NCBI RefSeq assembly: GCF_024362325.1
Contig: NZ_CP101497.1
Location: 1,240,001-1,304,000 of the forward strand
Length of the DNA stretch: 64,000 nt
DNA from: Microcella humidisoli
Lineage (GTDB): Bacteria > Actinomycetota > Actinomycetes > Actinomycetales > Microbacteriaceae
Reading direction: 5' to 3'
Shown here: positions 58,855 through 64,000 of the stretch, piece by piece
Layout of the letters: every line of letters begins with the position of its first letter
Position numbering within the stretch: the first letter of the stretch is position 1
Notes under the pieces: model-generated
Told to the model about the DNA's origin: nothing
The model's input: the letters and a program-made list of their open reading frames with translations, nothing else
The model's database searches: none
Position numbers and translations under genes: made by a program

Positions 58855-60207
58855 ATGGCACACACAAGTGCGGCTAGGCGGGCAATCGACCGTCGTATGG
58901 CCGGCTCCACGGCGCTTGTCGCCGTGACGCTCATCGCAGCAGTGGGATGCGCTCCGGGCTCGGGTTCAGGCGTCGAGGAACCCGTCGACGGGCCAGTGAC
59001 GCTGACCGTGTGGGACGGCGAGACCGGCGGCGCACCAGACGTCATGCTCGACACGCTCAACGAGGAGTTTCAGCAGGAGTACCCGAACATCACCATCGAG
59101 AGAGTCTCGAAGTCTTTCGAGGACCTCACCGCAACGGTCCCGCTCTCAGTGACCGACCCTGCGCCGCCGGACATCATTCCGGTAAACCGCGGATGGACAC
59201 AAATGGGCCGATTCGTTGAGGCGGGTCAGTTGCTCGCGCTCGACGAGTACGTAGAGCAGTTCGGCTGGGACGAGCGCTTTGCGCCGGCTGTCTTGCGTGA
59301 GGCCAGCTTCAGCGCCGACGGTTCTGAGTTCGGCACCGGCAGCGTCTTCGGCCTGTCCTACGCGGGGCAGTACGTAGGCGTGTACTACAACGTAGAGAAG
59401 CTCGCCGCACTAGGCGCCGAGGTTCCCAGCACTTACGAGGAATTTCTCGCAATCGTTGAAGAAGCGAGCGCAGCAGGCGAGATCCCCATTCAGTGTGGCG
59501 TGCGTGAGCAGTGGCCGTCAATTCACTTGATGGGCGCACTGCAATCCGCGTTCGCGCCGAAATCCGACGTCGAGTCGTTCATCTACGGAGCGGGCACCGG
59601 GCAGGGAAGCTTCGAGACGGAAGAAACCATTCAAGCTGCGGAAGCTCTGGCGGAAATGTCAGGCAACGGCTCGTTCGCTGATGGTTGCTCAGGGGTCAGC
59701 GTCGACGATGCAGTCAGTCAGTTCACAAGTGGCGAGGGCGTCTTCTTCATCCAGGGCACCTGGTTTGCTGCGCAGATCGCGGAGGCGATGGGGGACAACG
59801 TCAGCATGTTCCTGTTTCCGACCGTCGATGGATCCGAACCGTTCGTCCAAGGCGGTGCGGGCTACACCTACGGCATCCCAACGAACGCCTCGCACCCCGA
59901 CGAGGCCGCACTGTATCTCGACTTCATCACCGGCCCTCGGGCTGCTGAGGTGCTGGCAGAAGCAGGAGGACTGCCGCTGCTTGCAACCGATGTGCCGGCC
60001 GGGAGTGTTCTCCAGCAGTCGATCTATGACGACTGGGCGGCGCTCAGTGGTCGAGACGGCTTCGTGCCGTTCCTCGACTACGCGGCTCCGCCCCTCCTGC
60101 AGAGCCTTGGGGCCTCTACGCAGGAGCTGATGGCGGGTCAACTCACCGTCCCGGAGTATGTGTCACGCATTCAGACCGACTACGCGAGCTTTGTGCCCGG
60201 TAGCTGA
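58855..60207 (+). CDS. Sugar ABC transporter substrate-binding lipoprotein
   Basis: A 450-residue extracellular solute-binding protein family 1. The signal peptide with lipobox ends LIAAVGC, then come LTVWDGETGGAPDVMLDTLNEEFQQEYPNI, YAGQYVGVYYNVEKL, GVFFIQGTWFAAQIAEAMG and GIPTNASHPDEAALYLDFITG. AGAGGAGG precedes ATG 58855. It is the first gene of a CUT1-type import operon with the two permeases; the ATPase is not encoded nearby. Confidence 0.92.
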   Translation: MAHTSAARRAIDRRMAGSTALVAVTLIAAVGCAPGSGSGVEEPVDGPVTLTVWDGETGGAPDVMLDTLNEEFQQEYPNITIERVSKSFEDLTATVPLSVTDPAPPDIIPVNRGWTQMGRFVEAGQLLALDEYVEQFGWDERFAPAVLREASFSADGSEFGTGSVFGLSYAGQYVGVYYNVEKLAALGAEVPSTYEEFLAIVEEASAAGEIPIQCGVREQWPSIHLMGALQSAFAPKSDVESFIYGAGTGQGSFETEETIQAAEALAEMSGNGSFADGCSGVSVDDAVSQFTSGEGVFFIQGTWFAAQIAEAMGDNVSMFLFPTVDGSEPFVQGGAGYTYGIPTNASHPDEAALYLDFITGPRAAEVLAEAGGLPLLATDVPAGSVLQQSIYDDWAALSGRDGFVPFLDYAAPPLLQSLGASTQELMAGQLTVPEYVSRIQTDYASFVPGS

Positions 60208-60237
60208 GCTGTGACTGAAACGCGAAGGGGCCGAGCC

Positions 60238-61146
60238 GTGAGCACGGGAGACAACGTGCAAGCGGTTCGGCCCCGCCGATCCCACAAGCGTTGGAAGCAC
60301 TACCTGTACTTGCTGCCAGGAGTTCTCCTCTTCGGTTGCTTCGTATTGGCTCCCCTTCTGATGACCGTCTATTGGTCGGCGTACCGCTGGAACGGAGTAG
60401 GTGAAGCTGCTTGGGTAGGAGCAGAGAACTACTTGAGAATCCTCTCTGACCGAAGCGTTCAGGTCGCGTTCGGTAACGCCGCGCAATTGCTGTTCTTCTA
60501 TTGCGTGCTTCCGTTGTCTATAGGGCTCTTCCTTGCCGTGGTCGCGTCGCGATCGGTGTTCACTGGACTTGGAACCGTTCGCGCGATGATATTCCTGCCG
60601 CAAGTGGTTGCGGTCGTCGTGGTCGCGCAGGTGTGGGCTCTCATCTTCGAGCCGAACTCCGGCACCATCAATGGGTTGCTTCGGGCAGTGGGGCTTGATG
60701 AACTCGCTCGTCCTTGGCTCGGCGATTTCGATTTCGCCCTGCCATCTGTAGGCGTGGTTGCGACGTGGACTCAGTACGGCCTGTGCATGCTTCTCTTGTT
60801 GGCCGGCATTCAGAGGATCCCACAGGAGCTGTTCGACGCGGCCAAGATGGATGGAGCTGGATTCTGGCGGGAACTCTCAACCGTCACTTTTCCCTCGATT
60901 CGGATGGAAATCGCTGTCGCAGCCGTACTGACCCTAATCACAGGACTACGAAACTTCGACTTGGTCTTCAACATGACTCGAGGTGGCCCAGGTGATTCGA
61001 CTCTAGTCCCGGCCCTTGAGGTGTATCGGAGGGCTTTTGTTCTCGGAGACGTTGGCGGCGCTTCAGCTCTAGCCGTGATCATCACCGTGGCCATCCTCGC
61101 CTTGACCCTGATCGTCAGTCGACTGTTTGAGAGGCGCGAGGCATGA
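60238..61146 (+). CDS. Sugar ABC transporter permease (MalF type)
   Basis: A 302-residue permease: HYLYLLPGVLLFGCFVLAPLLMTVYWS at the first helix and the EAA loop PQELFDAAKMDGAGFWRELSTVTFP. GTG 60238 is preferred because GAAGGGG lies 7 nt upstream; GTG 60211, 3 nt after the binding-protein stop, is an alternative. The stop overlaps the next ATG. Confidence 0.9.
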   Translation: MSTGDNVQAVRPRRSHKRWKHYLYLLPGVLLFGCFVLAPLLMTVYWSAYRWNGVGEAAWVGAENYLRILSDRSVQVAFGNAAQLLFFYCVLPLSIGLFLAVVASRSVFTGLGTVRAMIFLPQVVAVVVVAQVWALIFEPNSGTINGLLRAVGLDELARPWLGDFDFALPSVGVVATWTQYGLCMLLLLAGIQRIPQELFDAAKMDGAGFWRELSTVTFPSIRMEIAVAAVLTLITGLRNFDLVFNMTRGGPGDSTLVPALEVYRRAFVLGDVGGASALAVIITVAILALTLIVSRLFERREA

Positions 61147-61964
61147 TCGGCAAGCTCGAGCGAGCTACCGGCGTTGCGATTCTCGTACTGGCCGGAATTT
61201 CTGGAGTGGCTCCAATTGCAATTGCGCTGCTTTTCGCATTGCGCGACCCGGGTTCGCTGGGTGGAAGCATCGAGTTAAGCGGCGGCTTGCGATGGGACAA
61301 CTTTGCCCGCGCCTGGGATCTGGGCGGATTCGGCCAGTCGCTCCTCAACAGCTTCGTGATCGTTGCGATCGTGGTGCCCCTTGCCGCCACCGTTTCGATC
61401 TTGAACGGCTATGCCCTGGGCTCATTGCGTGTGCCCGGCGAGCGCTGGATCTTCATGGGCTTCTTGCTGGGCCTGATGATGCCGCTGGAGGCCCTGGTCA
61501 TTCCTCTCTTCTACACAATGCGAGACCTAGGTCTAACGAACACGTGGTGGTCAGTCGCGTTGCCTCTCGCTGCTCTACACCTTGCGTTTGGAACGTTCTG
61601 GATGCGCGCCGCTTTGCGGTCACTGCCCGCCGGACTCGTGGAAGCAGCCACCATGGACGGGGCTTCCTCCTGGCAGATCCTGTGGAAAGTGCTTGTACCG
61701 AGCGTGCGGCCTGCGATCGTAGTTCTAGTCCTTCTGATGTTCATGTGGACGTGGAACGACTTCTTGCTGGCCTTGGTCATGTTGTCATCGCCCTCGATTC
61801 GCACCGCGCCTCTCTCCCTCACTCAGTTCCAGGGACAGTTCAGCGCGGACTTCACTCTCATCGCCGCAGGATCGATTTTGGTTGCCCTACCCGTCGTCGC
61901 GCTCTACGCGTTTCTGCAGCGCGAGTTCATCAGAGGAATGCTTTCAGGAGCGATTAAGGAGTAG
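61143..61964 (+). CDS. Sugar ABC transporter permease (MalG type)
   Basis: A 273-residue permease with the EAA loop PAGLVEAATMDGASSWQILWKVLVPS and the typical C-terminus EFIRGMLSGAIKE. ATG 61143 overlaps the preceding stop (ATGA). It pairs with the MalF-type subunit. Confidence 0.92.
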   Translation: MIGKLERATGVAILVLAGISGVAPIAIALLFALRDPGSLGGSIELSGGLRWDNFARAWDLGGFGQSLLNSFVIVAIVVPLAATVSILNGYALGSLRVPGERWIFMGFLLGLMMPLEALVIPLFYTMRDLGLTNTWWSVALPLAALHLAFGTFWMRAALRSLPAGLVEAATMDGASSWQILWKVLVPSVRPAIVVLVLLMFMWTWNDFLLALVMLSSPSIRTAPLSLTQFQGQFSADFTLIAAGSILVALPVVALYAFLQREFIRGMLSGAIKE

Positions 61965-61969
61965 TGGGA

Positions 61970-63271
61970 ATGGAACCCCAGAATCGGCCGCCGATCGTGA
62001 TGGTCGTGGGCGTCGGAAGCGTCATCTTCGGTTTGGCTTTCCTACAGGACTACTTCCGCCTAGCAGCAATGCGTGGCTCGACGCTCTGGCTGGTCGACAG
62101 CAATCAGGAAGCTCTGGATCGAATGACCAGACTCGCCATGAGCCTGAGCGACGTGAGTGGGCTGGGCGTCAACGTGCGTTCCAGAAGTCAGGCCGGCGAG
62201 GTCGAAGATCAAGTCGACTTCGTGGTCGTTTCGGTGGCCGTCGACCGAGACCGTCGTTGGCAGGCTGATCACCGAAGAGCTCTTGAATTCGGCTTTGAAA
62301 GCGTCCTCGGAGAGAACGCTGGTCCAGGGGGTCTGTCGCACACGCTTCGCGCAGTGCCCTTGGTGCTCGATGTGGTTGACGAGGTGAGTGCACACTCCCC
62401 GGATGCGGTGTTTCTCAACTATACGAACCCCGAGAACCGCGTGTGCCTGGCCCTGAAGCGATATACCTCGGTGCGGGCAATCGGCCTTTGTCATGGAGTC
62501 GCGGAGTCGAGATCTTGGATTGCCGACTTCCTTGAAATGGACCCCGAGCGCGTTCAGCTAAAGGTCGGCGGAGTGAACCACCTGACTTGGCTCATGGATA
62601 TCAACGTCGACGGAGTTTCACGCCTGGACTCGTTCGAGTTCAAGCTGAGTCACGTGGTGCCCGATCAATGGCGATTCTGTAAGCAGGTGTGGCAAGAAAC
62701 CGGTTCCTTTCCGCTCCCAGACGATCGCCACGTTGGAGAGTTCTTCGCGAACGCGGCCGCACTCATCGGCACTTCCGGCTATGACTTTGTTGCATTCGCA
62801 CAGAAACGAGTCTCAGTTGTCAGCGAAATAGAGCGGGCCAGCGCTTCTGCAGAAGCTGCCATCGCTCTGTTGAGCCAGCCCTCGTACGAAGGCCAGCACG
62901 GGCAATCTTCCCCAGACCTCATCGCGGCACTCCATCAAGGCGCCGCCTTGCAACGCCCCTCCTTCATCCTCCCGAATGACGGGTACATAGCGAACCTTCC
63001 GAAAGAGGCGATCGTAGAAGTCCCAGGCCAGGTCGTTGAGCGAGTGGCTTCGGGAACTGAAGTCGGCGATCTGCCAGAGAGGGCTGCTTCCATTTGTCGC
63101 CGCGAACTCGAGATCCAGGACTTGGCAGTTGAAGCCGCAGTCCACGGCAACAGAGAGTTCGCGATGGAAGCCCTGATGCTTGATCCCGTCGTAAGCGATA
63201 CTTCCCATCTCAGCCGGTACCTGGATTCCGTGCTTGCGGACAATGCCGATCTGCTTGAAAGGTTCAATTGA
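61970..63271 (+). CDS. GH4 family glycosidase (NAD- and metal-dependent)
   Basis: A 433-residue glycoside hydrolase family 4 enzyme. N-terminal Rossmann loop VVGVGSVIFGLAFLQD, acidic LVDSN ending the second strand, NYTNPENRVCLAL, metal ligands in GLCHGV (Cys174) and GGVNHLTWL (Asn203-His204). GH4 enzymes cleave glycosides by transient oxidation at C3, on free or 6-phosphorylated sugars and with either anomer. The overall look is closest to alpha-galactosidase/alpha-glucosidase (MelA/AglA). ATG 61970 is chosen by AAGGAG at 61956-61961; a GTG six bases earlier is too close to it. It probably hydrolyses the imported glycoside. Confidence 0.9.
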   Translation: MEPQNRPPIVMVVGVGSVIFGLAFLQDYFRLAAMRGSTLWLVDSNQEALDRMTRLAMSLSDVSGLGVNVRSRSQAGEVEDQVDFVVVSVAVDRDRRWQADHRRALEFGFESVLGENAGPGGLSHTLRAVPLVLDVVDEVSAHSPDAVFLNYTNPENRVCLALKRYTSVRAIGLCHGVAESRSWIADFLEMDPERVQLKVGGVNHLTWLMDINVDGVSRLDSFEFKLSHVVPDQWRFCKQVWQETGSFPLPDDRHVGEFFANAAALIGTSGYDFVAFAQKRVSVVSEIERASASAEAAIALLSQPSYEGQHGQSSPDLIAALHQGAALQRPSFILPNDGYIANLPKEAIVEVPGQVVERVASGTEVGDLPERAASICRRELEIQDLAVEAAVHGNREFAMEALMLDPVVSDTSHLSRYLDSVLADNADLLERFN

Positions 63272-63272
63272 T

Positions 63273-63596
63273 ATGAGCGTCTTCTACATGGCCCAATGGT
63301 CAGTGAATGAGTCCAAAGTTGAGGAGTGCGAGAGGGCACTCGAAGCGCTAGCGATACACCTTCGTGATGCACATCCCGCACTCTTGAGTCTCAGGACTTG
63401 GCAACAGTGGTGGGGCCCTATGCCGCGCCGATCCTATTACTGGATGGAAGAGTTCGGTGGTCTCGAGACAATGGCCGGAGAAAGGCATGCGGAGTGCGAT
63501 GAGCTTTGGAATCATGTCCACGTCCTGGCCGACCCAGGCGTTTTTCACTCGAGTGTTCTCACGGCGCCGCTTCGGGATCAATGGGTCGAGAGTTGA
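63273..63596 (+). CDS. Small protein, possible dimeric alpha/beta-barrel, unknown
   Basis: A 107-residue protein starting 1 nt after the GH4 stop. It is rich in Trp, His and Glu (FYMAQWSVNESKVEECERALEAL, LRTWQQWWGPMPRRSYYWMEEFGGLETM). The alternating strand-helix pattern suggests a ferredoxin-like alpha/beta barrel as in antibiotic-monooxygenase-like or mutarotase-like proteins, but no family is recognised. It is probably an accessory enzyme of the same operon. Confidence 0.65.
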   Translation: MSVFYMAQWSVNESKVEECERALEALAIHLRDAHPALLSLRTWQQWWGPMPRRSYYWMEEFGGLETMAGERHAECDELWNHVHVLADPGVFHSSVLTAPLRDQWVES

Positions 63597-64000
63597 ATCG
63601 CACACAGGGAATCCCCGAGGTCTGTGTGGTGACAGGAGCAGCGTCGGGAATCGGGCGCGCCTGTGTCGAGCAGTTGGCCTTCGAAGCGCGCACAGTCCTG
63701 GCGGTCGATGTAGTCCCGATGGGACAAGGAAGCCGCCCGCCAGGCCCCAACGTTCACGAGTGCATTGCAGATCTACTGGACCCGGCTAGTCCGGGAGTGA
63801 TTGTGGCCGCCGCAAAGGCGATCGGTTGCCCGTCGATCCTTGTGCATTGTGCTGGCATCACCCGGCACAACGACATAGAGAAGCTCACGAATTCCGACTG
63901 GGAAGACGTCTTCCGTGTGAACCTCTTCAGCGCGGCGGGGCTCATTCGAGCGTACGTCCCGGAGGCCTCTGGTGCACGAAATCCGTCAATCACACTCATC
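63581..64000 (+). CDS. Short-chain dehydrogenase/reductase (3' end beyond window)
   Basis: The first 140 residues are visible: cofactor loop VVTGAASGIGRACVEQLA, DLLDP at the adenine site, HCAGITRHNDIE (variant of NNAG) and WEDVFRVNLFSAAGLIRA. The Ser-Tyr-Lys catalytic part lies beyond the window. ATG 63581 overlaps the previous gene by 16 bp. It is probably an NAD(P)-dependent oxidoreductase acting on the imported sugar or its lactone. Confidence 0.85.
   Translation, partial: MGRELNRTQGIPEVCVVTGAASGIGRACVEQLAFEARTVLAVDVVPMGQGSRPPGPNVHECIADLLDPASPGVIVAAAKAIGCPSILVHCAGITRHNDIEKLTNSDWEDVFRVNLFSAAGLIRAYVPEASGARNPSITLI

Overview
The window comes from a high-GC actinobacterium, most likely a member of the Microbacteriaceae. 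The support is very GC-rich coding sequence, frequent GTG starts, ATGA/GTGA stop-start overlaps, an LCP cell-wall ligase, a VanY-type lipoprotein with a Thr-Pro linker, and a recurrent leaderless promoter layout (TANNNT hexamer, 6-7 nt, start codon). The family-level assignment is inferred from gene content, not from a search.

Bases 1-33.5 kb look like ordinary chromosome. In order: an ATP-grasp / alpha-E / transglutaminase operon; a zinc-ribbon protein and an OhrR-like MarR regulator; a MarR-MFS efflux operon; an alpha/beta hydrolase, cupin and rhodanese; a lipoate ligase coupled to heme/siderophore-type ABC genes; a beta-glucoside ABC importer with GH1 enzyme and LacI regulator under two LacI operators; a VanY peptidase; a nucleoside-salvage block (GntR, MFS, BMP-type lipoprotein, adenosine deaminase, nucleoside phosphorylase) tied together by one operator motif; an aminotransferase, phosphoglucomutase, prephenate dehydratase, lipid kinase, serS and a HAD phosphatase; then tRNA-Ser(UGA), an LCP protein, tRNA-Ser(GCU) and tRNA-Arg(ACG).

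Bases 33.5-49.6 kb, starting right after tRNA-Arg, are an accessory island with visibly lower GC and more irregular codon use. It holds a membrane protein, a complete MmeI-like single-chain restriction-modification enzyme, a decayed serine recombinase containing a 10-copy hexanucleotide repeat, a 2081-residue STAND NTPase with a predicted N-terminal nuclease (AVAST/Avs3-like) overlapping a small partner gene, a MarR regulator facing a 31-codon ORF, two hypothetical proteins and an excisionase-like helix-turn-helix protein. The island looks like an anti-phage defence locus.

Bases 49.6-64 kb are a carbohydrate-catabolic cluster of similar lower-GC character, truncated by the window end. One translationally coupled operon encodes an RpiB/LacAB-type isomerase, 2-oxoacid/acetoin-type dehydrogenase E1alpha, E1beta and a compact E2, a YjbQ protein and an FGGY kinase, followed by a GntR/UTRA regulator. 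Next come a fused BadF/NagK-type kinase plus NagB-type deaminase, an SMP-30 lactonase-like protein, a sugar ABC importer, a GH4 glycosidase, a small unknown protein and a short-chain dehydrogenase. The cluster probably imports an amino-sugar glycoside or related compound, phosphorylates and deaminates it, and feeds a lipoyl-dependent cleavage step. The substrate cannot be read from the sequence. The combination and the kinase-deaminase fusion are the best candidates for an undescribed pathway; the Avs-like locus is the best candidate for an interesting defence system.
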